Source of the DNA: Pontixanthobacter luteolus
Lineage (GTDB): Bacteria; Pseudomonadota; Alphaproteobacteria; Sphingomonadales; Sphingomonadaceae
Direction of reading: 5' to 3'
Assembly (NCBI RefSeq): GCF_009828095.1
Contig: NZ_WTYP01000001.1
Span: 248,001 to 312,000, forward strand
DNA: 64,000 nucleotides
The position numbers and the translations under genes are program-made. Under the pieces are notes generated by a model. That model searched no databases, was not told the origin of the DNA, and saw nothing but the letters and a program-made list of their open reading frames with translations. Below, piece by piece: positions 9,180 through 16,807 of this stretch (its first letter is position 1; each line of letters opens with the position of its first letter).

Positions 9180-9800
9180 TTAGTCCAGCACGAAGGTTTG
9201 ACCGCCAAGCCGTGCAACTTCGGCTGCATCATGGCTCACATGGATGATCGGCAGCGCTAGTGTGTCTCTCAGCCTTTCAATGGCCTGCAAGACATTCTCG
9301 CCGCGATCCGGATCAAGCGACGCCAGCGGTTCATCAAGCAGAAGAAAACGCGGTGCCGAAAGCAGCGCGCGCCCGATTGCGACCCGTTTCTCTTCACCGC
9401 CCGAAAGGTTCGCCGGTTTTCGCTCCAGTATGTCTGCGATACCGAGCAGGGATACGGTGTCATCAAAATTGATGTCGGCGGCCCCGTTAGCGCGCGGCGA
9501 TCCATACAGGAGGTTTTGCCTAACCGTTTTGTGCGGGAACAGCCGCGCATCCTGAAAAACATAGCCGCAGCCGCGATCTTCCGGGGCGAGGTTTACCGCG
9601 TCCACGCTGCTGTACAAAACCCGGCCTCCGATTGAAATATGCCCCCGGTCCGGGCGCTTCAGGCCGGCAATGGAATGGAGCAGCGTCGTCTTTCCCGCTC
9701 CGGATGGGCCGACCAGTGCGATCAGGCGCTGCGGAGAATTGAGCTCGATTTGGACCGTCCGCCTGCCAATCCGCTTTTCGATGGCGATGTCAAAGGACAT
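9180..9800 (-). CDS. modC: Molybdate ABC transporter ATP-binding protein (short ModC)
   Basis: ATPase subunit that powers molybdate import. It shows Walker A (GPSGAGKTTLLH), the signature LSGGEEKRVAIGRALL, Walker B (FLLLDEPLASLD) and the switch histidine (IIHVSHD). At 206 residues it lacks the C-terminal TOBE/Mop domain of E. coli ModC (about 350 residues), which in that protein senses molybdate, so transport here is probably not gated through that domain. The ATG overlaps the end of modB by 11 bp, and modA precedes modB, so the order is modA-modB-modC. Assignment rests mainly on the ModA and ModB neighbours. Confidence 0.88.
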   Translation of the reverse strand: MSFDIAIEKRIGRRTVQIELNSPQRLIALVGPSGAGKTTLLHSIAGLKRPDRGHISIGGRVLYSSVDAVNLAPEDRGCGYVFQDARLFPHKTVRQNLLYGSPRANGAADINFDDTVSLLGIADILERKPANLSGGEEKRVAIGRALLSAPRFLLLDEPLASLDPDRGENVLQAIERLRDTLALPIIHVSHDAAEVARLGGQTFVLD

Positions 9801-10491
9801 GGTCGTGCCCCTTTTGCTGGAGGCTGATCAGCCATTCGCTCACGACCAGCGCAGCAAGTGAAATAATCACTGCGATTACTGCCAATCTTGCGACTTGGAG
9901 ATCGGTGCCCGGAACTTGCAAGCCCGTGTAGATTGCGAGGGGGAGGGTGCGGGTTTCTCCGGGGATGTTGGAGACAAAGGTGATCGTTGCCCCGAATTCA
10001 CCGATAGAGCGGGCGAATCCCAAAACCGCGCCGGCGATTATACCTGGCAGACTGAGCGGCAGAGTGATCGTAAAGAAGGCACGCCACTTGCTTGCCCCCA
10101 GAGTGCGTGCGGCACCGACCAGCCTGCGGTCGACCGCATCAATCGACAGCCGCATCGCCCGCACCATCAGGGGCAAAGCCATGATCCCCGCGGCCAAGGC
10201 AGCGCCTGTCCATTGGAATATCAGGGAAACGCCGAAACTGTCCTCCAGAAAGCTGCCGATAGGCCCGGCCCGGCCGAACAGAAGGAGGAGGATATACCCG
10301 GTAACAACGGGCGGCAGCACCAATGGCAAATGAACCGCAGCGTTGAGCATCATGCGTCCCGGAAATCGCCGGCGTGCGAGAAGGTAGGCGAGGCCGTAAG
10401 CCAGCGGCACGGTAAACATAACAGCGACCAGGCTGACCCGCAGCGACAGCGCGATTACTTGCCATTCGCCGCTCGACAATGGCTCGATCAC
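9790..10491 (-). CDS. modB: Molybdate ABC transporter permease
   Basis: Inner-membrane channel subunit of the molybdate importer, 233 residues, matching ModB in length. About five hydrophobic segments can be read. The EAA loop that docks on the ATPase is visible in GAARTLGASKWRAFFTITLP (about residues 128-147). It overlaps modA by 4 bp upstream and modC by 11 bp downstream, so translation of the three is probably coupled. The substrate is assigned through ModA; tungstate cannot be excluded. Confidence 0.92.
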   Translation of the reverse strand: MIEPLSSGEWQVIALSLRVSLVAVMFTVPLAYGLAYLLARRRFPGRMMLNAAVHLPLVLPPVVTGYILLLLFGRAGPIGSFLEDSFGVSLIFQWTGAALAAGIMALPLMVRAMRLSIDAVDRRLVGAARTLGASKWRAFFTITLPLSLPGIIAGAVLGFARSIGEFGATITFVSNIPGETRTLPLAIYTGLQVPGTDLQVARLAVIAVIISLAALVVSEWLISLQQKGHDHVL

Positions 10492-11240
10492 GGCGCGGTA
10501 AAACCATGCTTCTGAAAGATTTCGGCTGCTCGTTCTGAAGTGAGCAGGTCAAGGAAGCGGTCGGCATCCGGGTGCGCACTCGCGGGCAGGCGCAGGGCAA
10601 GATATTCGATCGGCTCGGTTGTTTCGATCCGGTGCAGTGTTGCAACGTGCTGATTGCCGACCGTGTCGGAGAGGTAGATAATCCCGAGCGGGGTTTCCCC
10701 GCGTGAAACAAGCCGCACGGCTTGCTGCGCGCTGGCGGCTGGCACGATCGAGCCCTCGATTGCTTGCCAAAGCCCCTGCCGATCAAGCGCATCCCTGGTG
10801 TAGCGGCCAAGGGGGACAGTGTCGGGATTGCCAACGACAATCCTGCCTGCTTTCAAGGTAGCGCCCAAGGTGGTTTCGGGCCCAGTTCTGTCCGCGAGCC
10901 CGGCATCGGTATTGGCCGCAAGGACCAGCTGGTTTCGGGCGATCGTTCGTATTCCCGCATCATCGATCCGGCCCTGTGTTATCAGGAAATCGGTCCAGGT
11001 ATGATCCGCAGAAATGTACAGATCAGCGGCGCTGCTGCTTTCGATCTGGCGGGCAAGCGCAGCAGACGATGCGAAGGAAAAGACCGGGCGGTCATGCCCC
11101 TGCGCCGCCCAATGGTCTGCCAACTCCTCCAACGGCTGCTGGAGGCTGGATGCAGCAAGCACGATTGGCCCTCTGTCTTGCGAGGGCGCGCAGGCTGAAA
11201 GCCAAAGAGTGAGCAGAAAACAGAAAATCGGGCGCAGCAT
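10488..11240 (-). CDS. modA: Molybdate-binding lipoprotein
   Basis: Substrate-binding component of the importer, 250 residues. The signal ends in a lipobox (TLWLSAC, Cys at about residue 17), so it is probably a lipid-anchored periplasmic protein rather than a soluble one. ModA signatures are clear: IVLAASSLQQPLEELA near the N-terminus and FSFASSAALARQIESSSAAD, which supplies the serines that hold the oxyanion. First gene of modABC. A classic ModE box was not found upstream, and no molybdoenzyme gene lies in the window. Confidence 0.92.
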   Translation of the reverse strand: MLRPIFCFLLTLWLSACAPSQDRGPIVLAASSLQQPLEELADHWAAQGHDRPVFSFASSAALARQIESSSAADLYISADHTWTDFLITQGRIDDAGIRTIARNQLVLAANTDAGLADRTGPETTLGATLKAGRIVVGNPDTVPLGRYTRDALDRQGLWQAIEGSIVPAASAQQAVRLVSRGETPLGIIYLSDTVGNQHVATLHRIETTEPIEYLALRLPASAHPDADRFLDLLTSERAAEIFQKHGFTAP

Positions 11241-11283
11241 TACCGGCCTTTTCGCTCAGGATCGTGTCCTTGTCGAGGAAACA

Positions 11284-11318
11284 GAAAGGGCCGCGATCCC
11301 TTCGGATGCGGCCCTTTC
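11284..11318 (-). terminator. Hairpin terminator downstream of gcrA
   Basis: GAAAGGGCCGC (11284-11294) pairs with GCGGCCCTTTC (11308-11318). An inner ATCC/GGAT extension makes a long, nearly perfect stem. It lies 35 bp beyond the gcrA stop codon and just upstream of modA, so it most likely ends the gcrA transcript on the minus strand and insulates the mod operon. Confidence 0.8.
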
Positions 11319-11352
11319 ATGAGTTAGCGTTGTTGGGCCAATGCCAAGCGGC

Positions 11353-12081
11353 TTAGCGCACGCGCGGCCCGCCAAATGGCAGAGGCGGCGGGGGACGGCG
11401 CGAACCACGGGGAAGCTGTGCCTGGAAGGCGCGGCCGCAATGCTCGACGCAATAGGGGAAGCCCGGGTTCACGTCTGCGCCGCAGAAGTGGAAATCCGGC
11501 TCGCCCGGGTGACCCATTGGCCAGCGGCAAACCTTGTCGGACAGATCGAGCAGACTTGTCTTGTCGGCAATTTCCGGGCTCGGCTTTGCCGGTACCAGGC
11601 GGCGGGGTGGTGCCGGCGGGATCGGCGGCTGCTGATCGCCTGGGCCCTGACGCAGGAATCCGCCGGGGCCGACCGAAACGATTTTCGGCAGGTCGGGGTT
11701 CTTGTTCGGGATCGGCTGCTTGGGAATGGTTTCGCCAGCTGCCGTCGCCGCCAGTTCCACCGCGTTGCTGGGCGGGCGTTTGTTCGCCTGAGCGCTGTTC
11801 TTCGGCGCAGGCCGTGCAGGTGCCGGTGCTGGCGCCGCAGCCGCAGGCGCAGTTTTCTTGGGAGGTGCCTTGGGTGCGGGTTTGGACTTCGCCGCGCTCG
11901 CCGGTTTTTTCTTGTCGTTGGCCTTTACCGGGGAAGGGCGCGATTTCAGGCCAAGCCGGTGGGCCTTGCCGATCACTGCATTACGGCTCACACCGCCGAG
12001 TTCTTCGGCAATCTGGCTTGCAGTCGATCCGCCTTCCCACAGCTTCTTCAGCGTGGCGATCCGTTCGTCAGTCCAGCTCAT
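11353..12081 (-). CDS. gcrA: GcrA-type cell cycle regulator
   Basis: GcrA is an alphaproteobacterial transcription activator that works with sigma-70 at promoters carrying CcrM-methylated GANTC sites. The N-terminal helix-turn-helix is plain: MSWTDERIATLKKLWEGG followed by ASQIAEELGGVSRNAVIGK, which includes the recognition helix. At 242 residues it is longer than Caulobacter GcrA (about 170) because of a ~90-residue Lys/Pro/Ala-rich linker (about residues 50-140). The C-terminal domain contains CRWPMGHPGEPDFHFCG, the conserved Cys/His sigma-interacting region. It is divergent from the ABC permease gene. Identification is firm. Confidence 0.95.
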   Translation of the reverse strand: MSWTDERIATLKKLWEGGSTASQIAEELGGVSRNAVIGKAHRLGLKSRPSPVKANDKKKPASAAKSKPAPKAPPKKTAPAAAAPAPAPARPAPKNSAQANKRPPSNAVELAATAAGETIPKQPIPNKNPDLPKIVSVGPGGFLRQGPGDQQPPIPPAPPRRLVPAKPSPEIADKTSLLDLSDKVCRWPMGHPGEPDFHFCGADVNPGFPYCVEHCGRAFQAQLPRGSRRPPPPLPFGGPRVR

Positions 12082-12179
12082 TCAATCTCGTTCCAATATC
12101 AATTTGGCATTTGCATCTTCGCAGCATTTTCAGCCACGGGTGCTTGCCAGTTCGAGCCATTGGCCCTAGGCGCGCCACT

Positions 12180-13070
12180 ATGGCCGATCAAGCCCACAAC
12201 AGCGATAATTCCGGCGTGTCTCTTACAGGGAGCGCACCCGATCATCAAAACCAGTTCCCGCCGCAGGGAGAGCCGATCTTTACCGGCATCAACCGCATTG
12301 GGTTGTGGAGTCTCTATATTAAGGAGGTTCGGCGGTTTCTCAAGGTGCAGACGCAGACGATTTGGGCTCCGGCGGTCACAACCTTGCTGTTTCTCGTCAT
12401 TTTCAGCGTCGCTCTTGGCCGATCTGGCCGCGAAGTGCTGGGCGTGCCGTTCGCTACATTCGTCGCGCCTGGGCTGATCGTGATGGGCATGATGCAAAAC
12501 GCGTTTGCCAATGCCAGCTTTTCCTTGCTCGCCGGGAAGATCCAAGGAACGATCATCGACCTGCTGATGCCGCCGCTTTCCGAAGGGGAATTGATGGCCG
12601 GCATAGTCGGTGCGGCGGTCACCCGCGCGGTGATGGTCGGCGGAGCGGTCGCACTGGCGATGGCGTTCTGGCCCGGCGTTGATCTGTCCGCTGCACATCT
12701 GTGGGCGATTATCTGGTTCGGTCTGATGGGCGCGGTGATGCTGTCTCTAGTCGGGTTGCTGACCTCGATCTGGGCTGAAAAGTTTGATCACAACGCGGCG
12801 ATCACTAATTTCGTGGTTGCACCGCTGGCGCTGCTATCGGGCACTTTCTACGTAATCAGCAATCTGTCTGAATTTTTCCAGATGATCAGCCGGCTTAACC
12901 CGTTTTTCTATGTGATCTCGGGTTTCAGGTACGGCTTCCTGGGGCAAAGCGATATCGGTTCGACCGATTCCGCCGTGGCCGGCGCAGCAATCGGGCTGGC
13001 GATATTCAATTTCGTGCTCGCGGTCATTTGTTACCGCGTGCTCAAATCGGGTTGGAAACTGAAAGACTGA
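12180..13070 (+). CDS. ABC-2 type transporter permease
   Basis: A 296-residue integral membrane protein of the ABC-2 permease family (NodJ/YadH type), which exports lipids, polysaccharides or drugs with a partner ATPase. Six hydrophobic segments are visible, from TIWAPAVTTLLFLVIFSVAL to AIGLAIFNFVLAVICYRVL, and the segment NPFFYVISGFRYGFLG matches the conserved end of the family. I chose the ATG at 12180 because upstream codons in this frame lie antisense to gcrA; the predicted protein then starts with a ~35-residue hydrophilic tail. No ATP-binding partner is adjacent, so it must be encoded elsewhere. Confidence 0.88.
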   Translation: MADQAHNSDNSGVSLTGSAPDHQNQFPPQGEPIFTGINRIGLWSLYIKEVRRFLKVQTQTIWAPAVTTLLFLVIFSVALGRSGREVLGVPFATFVAPGLIVMGMMQNAFANASFSLLAGKIQGTIIDLLMPPLSEGELMAGIVGAAVTRAVMVGGAVALAMAFWPGVDLSAAHLWAIIWFGLMGAVMLSLVGLLTSIWAEKFDHNAAITNFVVAPLALLSGTFYVISNLSEFFQMISRLNPFFYVISGFRYGFLGQSDIGSTDSAVAGAAIGLAIFNFVLAVICYRVLKSGWKLKD

Positions 13071-13115
13071 TAACGAACGCGGCACTGCGCGGCGCACCGC
13101 CGTCGCGGCACGCCT

Positions 13116-13496
13116 TTAATGCGTCAATGAACGCCGCATCTTGTACCGCCCATTGGCGAACTGTTCGAACAATTCGGCGACGTTGGGATGTTCCACCGGC
13201 CCGCCTTCTGCATCGGCCAGCAAATTCTGCTGACTGACATAGGCGACGTAGGACGATTCCTCATTCTCGGCGAGCAGGTGATAATAGGGTTGCTCACGGT
13301 CCGGCCGGATGTGTTCGGGGATCGACTGATACCATTCTTCGCTGTTGGCAAAGACGGGGTCGATATCGAAAATGACCCCGCGGAAATCGAACATCCGGTG
13401 GCGCACGACATCACCAATGCCGAATCGCGCGCTCGCATGGCGAGGGACATCGATCGTTCGGCCGGCCTGTTGGGAAAAGAACTGGGTACGTTCCAT
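13116..13496 (-). CDS. hspQ: Heat shock protein HspQ / YccV-like
   Basis: A 126-residue member of the HspQ (YccV, hemimethylated-DNA-binding) family. In E. coli HspQ is a specificity factor for Lon and also stimulates degradation of DnaA. The signature runs from ARFGIGDVVRHRMFDFRGVI through PVFANSEEWYQSIPEHIRP to QPYYHLLAENEESSYVAYVS, the complete family core. I chose the ATG at 13496, which gives the N-terminus MERTQFFSQQAG; an open frame continues upstream into the tRNA-Ser region and is not coding. Monocistronic, convergent with the ABC-2 permease gene. Confidence 0.93.
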   Translation of the reverse strand: MERTQFFSQQAGRTIDVPRHASARFGIGDVVRHRMFDFRGVIFDIDPVFANSEEWYQSIPEHIRPDREQPYYHLLAENEESSYVAYVSQQNLLADAEGGPVEHPNVAELFEQFANGRYKMRRSLTH

Positions 13497-13676
13497 AGTT
13501 TGGGGAATATAGGCTTTCGCACCTGCGAAACAAGGGGGGCGGCGGCCCCGTCCACTATCGCTGAGCGCATCGACTTGTTGAACCGCGATCAAAAGGGGTT
13601 GGCAAGCCAAATAGCATCGGCTAACCGGCGCGCTTCCAGACCAGGATGGGCGTATCCGATACGCCTTGTGCCGTGC

Positions 13677-13766
13677 GGAGAGATGCCGGAGTGGTCGAAC
13701 GGGGTAGTCTCGAAAACTACTGTGCGGGCAACCGTACCCAGGGTTCGAATCCCTGTCTCTCCGCCA
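13677..13766 (+). tRNA. tRNA-Ser (anticodon CGA)
   Basis: The acceptor stem GGAGAGA (13677-13683) pairs with TCTCTCC (13756-13762), followed by discriminator G and an encoded CCA (13764-13766). The anticodon stem GTAGT/ACTAC encloses the loop CTCGAAA, giving anticodon CGA for serine UCG codons. A long variable arm and the T-loop GGTTCGAATCC are present, as expected for a class II tRNA. It marks the left edge of the accessory island. I did not find a second copy of its 3' end in the window. Confidence 0.97.
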
Positions 13767-13854
13767 CCCACTCCCCAGCACAGATATTCATGAGCGGTGC
13801 CAATTGTTGGCCCGGCAAAGCGTTTCGCAGCCTGCCTGCGTAGGAACCTCCGCC

Positions 13855-14706
13855 CGCGCCAATCTCTACGCCGATGCGCGCGGATCGATAGTGATGCGCA
13901 CCGCGCATGACGGCACTTCGGCGCAGATCAACACCTATGATGGAAGCGGAGCTGAACGAGCGTAGCGAGGACAATTCGGCATCCCCTCTGCCACCAACAC
14001 CGGACGGTTCCAGTACACCGGGCAGGTCTACCTCGCCGAGCTGGGCATGTATTACTACAAAGCCCGCATCTACTCGCCGACGCTAGGCAGGTTCCTCCAG
14101 ACCGATCCCATCGGGTATGAGGATAATGTGAACCTGTATGGGTATGTCGGGAATGATCCGGTGAATGCGATCGATCCTTATGGAACAGAGGCCTATTACA
14201 TAAGCCGACCCGTATTTTTCGGAGCGTCACCTGTTGATCACGCCTTTGTGGCAGTTGTGGAAGAAAGTGGCAAAGTAACGGTATTCTCTTATACCGATAT
14301 AGACGGTACTTTAAGGCCATCGCCGGTCGGGTCAGATACTTATAATACTGACGAGGCATATTTTAAGGAATACCTGAAGGATCCCAGTAGTGTTCCTGGC
14401 AACAGGATTGATGCATCAGATGAAACCGTGCTTGCGGTAGGAAACGCCTTCCACGAAGGGCTCACCGTAAATGATATCGACTACGATTTAAATCCAGGGG
14501 GAGGAAGTGACGGCTGTAATAGCAATTGCGCCGCAGGCATTGTGGCTGACGAATCCGTACAGGCTGAAGGTGGGCGCGGCCATCCTGCACCATCCGATGC
14601 TCAGCCAGCGCCTGGTCGAGCACAAAGAGGACGACTAGATGGGCTCGTAAGGACGCCACTGGAGCGCCGAGGAGCCGACAGGCTAAGAGCGGCAGGACAT
14701 CGATAA
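13855..14706 (+). pseudogene. RHS repeat-associated core with toxin-like tip, 5'-truncated and interrupted
   Basis: The frame from about 13855 encodes the end of an RHS shell: NLYADARGSIV, then [20 protein letters not shown] and [16 protein letters not shown], then [18 protein letters not shown], the canonical RHS core that precedes a variable toxin. An in-frame TAG at 13963-13965 sits in a short inserted segment, where normal RHS proteins read NTYDEYGIP directly. Nothing of the long N-terminal shell remains. After the core (from about residue 48 of the ATG 14047 frame) the tip contains [10 protein letters not shown] and later [10 protein letters not shown], a His-then-Cys order reminiscent of permuted papain-like (NlpC/LRAT-type) domains; this is a guess. 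The last ~50 codons change composition and look like a foreign junction. Confidence 0.85.
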
Positions 14707-14721
14707 AATGGATCAGGGATT

Positions 14722-15024
14722 ATGCCGATGAATGTGAAACGCTCAGTCGTTGCTATAGGTGCGGTGGCACTATTGCTAATCGCAACTCCATTCACCTGGT
14801 GGACTCTGAAATACGAGTCTTTAGTTGGGGATGACATTCGCGATGTAGTGTCCCAAATGACCGCAAATGGAGCACTGCTGATATCTCCTGACCAGATGGA
14901 AGTTGACCGAGAGTGCATAGAAATTTCTCAAGTACGGGTAGTCCCAAAAGAATTTCCTAGCCTGATCATATTTGATCTTGATGGCTGCCGAATTAAGAAA
15001 GTCAGGATGGGGTGGCGAAAGTAA
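14722..15024 (+). CDS. Small membrane-anchored protein, possible immunity gene
   Basis: Not a recognised family. The 100-residue product has one N-terminal transmembrane segment (VVAIGAVALLLIATPFTWWT) followed by a soluble domain with two cysteines (RECIEIS and DLDGCRI). It starts 15 bp after the RHS-tip fragment on the same strand, the position where immunity genes normally sit in RHS loci, so an immunity role is plausible but unproven. Composition is more AT-rich than the backbone. The second ATG (MNVKRSVV, 14728) is an alternative start. Confidence 0.55.
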   Translation: MPMNVKRSVVAIGAVALLLIATPFTWWTLKYESLVGDDIRDVVSQMTANGALLISPDQMEVDRECIEISQVRVVPKEFPSLIIFDLDGCRIKKVRMGWRK

Positions 15025-15050
15025 GGTGATAGGTGGCTATCTACATATCC

Positions 15051-15293
15051 TTAGTTCCATGCCACCTCCACCTCCCACCGCACCTCATCGATCGCTCCGA
15101 TCTGCTCGCCGTCGCGCAGGCCGAGCGCTTCGGTGAGCCTGGCGCGGCTATCGGTATAGAGCGCGACCGCATCCTTCGCCCTGCTGATCGCGACATAGAC
15201 CGCTGGAGCATCGATGGTGTTGGCGCGGAAGCTCTCCAAGTGGGCCATCACGCGATCGGCGGTTGCGCCTTGGGCGGAATGTATCGTCCGCAC
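15051..15293 (-). pseudogene. C-terminal fragment of a conjugative relaxase/helicase (TraA/MobF type)
   Basis: The 80 codons read RTIHSAQGATADRV, then YVAISRAKDAVALYTDSR, matching the final helicase motifs (V and VI of RecD/UvrD-like folds) of MobF relaxases such as TraI/TrwC/TraA. The reading frame is cut at 15293 exactly where the IS6 copy at 15294 begins, so the N-terminal relaxase and most of the helicase are missing. This is evidence that a conjugative or mobilisable element once occupied the region. It is on the opposite strand to its neighbours. Confidence 0.75.
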
Positions 15294-16134
15294 GGTGCTG
15301 TCAAAGCAAATGCACCTGATTGAAAATCGGCGCTAATTGGGTAGGGCAGGCCGATGCCCAGACGCAAGAAATCAGCCAATCCGTTCCGCTATTTCAACTC
15401 ATCGCCGGAGATCATCCGCTTGGTCGTGATGATGTACGTCCGCTTCCCGCTATCGCTTAGGAACGTCGAGGATTTGCTGTTCGAGCGTGGAATTGACGTT
15501 TGCCACGAGACCGTGCGGCTGTGGTGGAATCGCTTTGGACCGATGTTCGCTGCGGATATCCGGCGACAGCGAGTGAGCCGGATGAAGGGTTTTCGTCATT
15601 GGCGCTGGCACCTCGATGAGGTGTTTGTGAAGATCAACGGCGAGACGCACTATTTGTGGCGGGCGGTCGATCACGAAGGAGAGATTCTTGAAAGCTATGT
15701 CACGAAAAAGCGGGACAAAAAGGCAGCTTTGAAGTTCCTGCGCAAAGCGCTGAAACGGCATGGTCAGGCGGATAAAATCGTGACCGACCGGCTTAGGTCC
15801 TATCCGGCTGCGATGCGCGATCTCGGCAATGAGAGCAGCCGCGAGATGGGGAGATGGAAGAACAACAGGGTCGAAAACAGCCACCTTCCATTCCGACGAC
15901 GAGAGCGAGCGATGCTCAGATTTCGACAGATGAAGTCGTTGCAAAAGTTCGCATCGCTCCACGCCAACATCCACAATCACTTCAACTCGCAGCGCCATCT
16001 CATCGATAGACAGACTTACAAAACCGCCCGCTCAGCCGCACTGGCTGAGTGGCAAACGCTCATGGCCTGACATTGGTCGGGGAAGGGGAGGGCTATGCCA
16101 ATCGGAGACAAGTTGCGATTAGACTGACAGCACC
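15294..16134 (+). mobile_element. IS6-family insertion sequence, copy A (841 bp)
   Basis: The ends are inverted repeats: GGTGCTGTCA at 15294 and its complement TGACAGCACC ending at 16134, with further similarity inside. One transposase ORF starts 60 bp from the left end. No 8-bp target duplication flanks it (GTCCGCAC left, CTGCCAAT right), so the copy is probably a product of recombination or cointegrate resolution between IS copies. It separates the relaxase fragment from a toxin-like C-terminal fragment. Confidence 0.93.
15354..16070 (+). CDS. IS6-family transposase, copy A
   Basis: DDE transposase of 238 residues that inserts by replicative cointegrate formation. The N-terminal helix-turn-helix region is SLRNVEDLLFERGIDVCHET. 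Catalytic positions are D88 (RWHLDEVFVKING), D145 (KIVTDRLRSYP) and E174 (WKNNRVENSHLPFRR). The second catalytic loop reads VTDRL, where copies B and C read VTDGL and LTDGL; the Gly-to-Arg change next to the catalytic aspartate might lower activity. The D145-E174 spacing is about 28 residues, shorter than in IS26, as in the other copies here. Confidence 0.95.
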   Translation: MPRRKKSANPFRYFNSSPEIIRLVVMMYVRFPLSLRNVEDLLFERGIDVCHETVRLWWNRFGPMFAADIRRQRVSRMKGFRHWRWHLDEVFVKINGETHYLWRAVDHEGEILESYVTKKRDKKAALKFLRKALKRHGQADKIVTDRLRSYPAAMRDLGNESSREMGRWKNNRVENSHLPFRRRERAMLRFRQMKSLQKFASLHANIHNHFNSQRHLIDRQTYKTARSAALAEWQTLMA

Positions 16135-16448
16135 CTGCCAATGGTTCGTTCGGATTTAGCGTAGATCCAGCTACATTGCAGTTTCGTGGTACGGCGTCGG
16201 GTGGTCTAGGAGCAGGATACGGAGGTGGCGTAACTCTCGGGTTTGGTAGAGGAGCCACAGAAGAAGGTGCCGTTACCGGAAGATATGTTTCGGGAGGCGC
16301 TGGAGTTGGTTTCAAAGCTAGTGAGACTGGTTCAGGAGGCACAATCTCCCCACGGCTTGCCCCTCGGTTCGGCGGCTCGGGAGGTGTTGAAACGAAGTAT
16401 ACAAGTGCGCCAACTCCAAATTTGACAGGAGCATGTGTTGAAAACTGA
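16135..16448 (+). pseudogene. Glycine-rich C-terminal fragment, probable displaced RHS-type toxin tip
   Basis: An open frame runs out of the IS right end at 16135 and reads ANGSFGFSVDPATLQFRGT, then a glycine-rich stretch (GGLGAGYGGGVTLGFGRG) ending in ...TGACVEN and a stop at 16448. There is no credible native start (a TTG at 16176 is the first candidate), so this is the 3' end of a gene whose front is lost. The Gly-rich style fits C-terminal ends of RHS/polymorphic proteins, but I cannot name a toxin family. Its last 14 bp overlap the next small gene in another frame, the arrangement expected for a toxin-immunity pair. Confidence 0.55.
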
Positions 16449-16746
16449 AAAGTTGTTTGCGGAAGTGTTCAGATGGACATTTATTGTTCTTGTTGTGATA
16501 GGAATTCCGTCTGCAGGATTTTGGATGGATAGAATTCCGACAGCCGCATTTTTTGGCTTCGGCATATTCATGACCGCCGTTGTTGTGCCAATCATCCATG
16601 TCTTTCGATGTGCGAACTGTGGCGTGAGTTGGTTCTTTAACCCGAATGCACCGCTTGCAGCTTTTGCAGGTATTGACTTGTTCGCCAAAATTCCAAGCCG
16701 CTGTCGAAAATGTGGCAGTAATCTAAAAATTAGGGCCCGATTTTAA
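16435..16746 (+). CDS. Small membrane protein with zinc-ribbon motif, possible immunity gene
   Basis: Not a recognised family. The GTG at 16435 overlaps the preceding toxin-like fragment by 14 bp. The 103-residue product has two hydrophobic segments (FRWTFIVLVVIGIPSAGFW and AAFFGFGIFMTAVVVPIIHV), then a CxxC pair (RCANCGVSW) and a second CxxC (RCRKCGSNL), a four-cysteine zinc-ribbon arrangement facing one side of the membrane. Lower GC than the backbone. The overlap suggests translational coupling to the lost toxin gene. An immunity function is inference. Confidence 0.55.
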   Translation: MLKTEKLFAEVFRWTFIVLVVIGIPSAGFWMDRIPTAAFFGFGIFMTAVVVPIIHVFRCANCGVSWFFNPNAPLAAFAGIDLFAKIPSRCRKCGSNLKIRARF

Positions 16747-16807
16747 CAACAAAATACGAGCACCGAGAAGCAGAGCAATGATGCGTTTAGCTGGGATGGC
16801 CATGTCG

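Noticed and set aside
11341-12477. 378-codon forward open frame across gcrA
   Set aside because: It runs antisense to gcrA and then into the ABC permease in another frame; its protein looks like a low-complexity shadow.
13677-13766. tRNA-Ser 3' end as an attL/attR pair bounding the island
   Set aside because: I looked for a repeat of its T-arm/acceptor sequence near the right edge of the island and elsewhere in the window and found none, so no attachment site is claimed.
16747-16807. Coding fragment reading NDAFSWDGHVG to the left of IS copy B
   Set aside because: It is only about 20 codons, has no start, and continues in the frame of the preceding stop codon by chance; too weak for a gene call.
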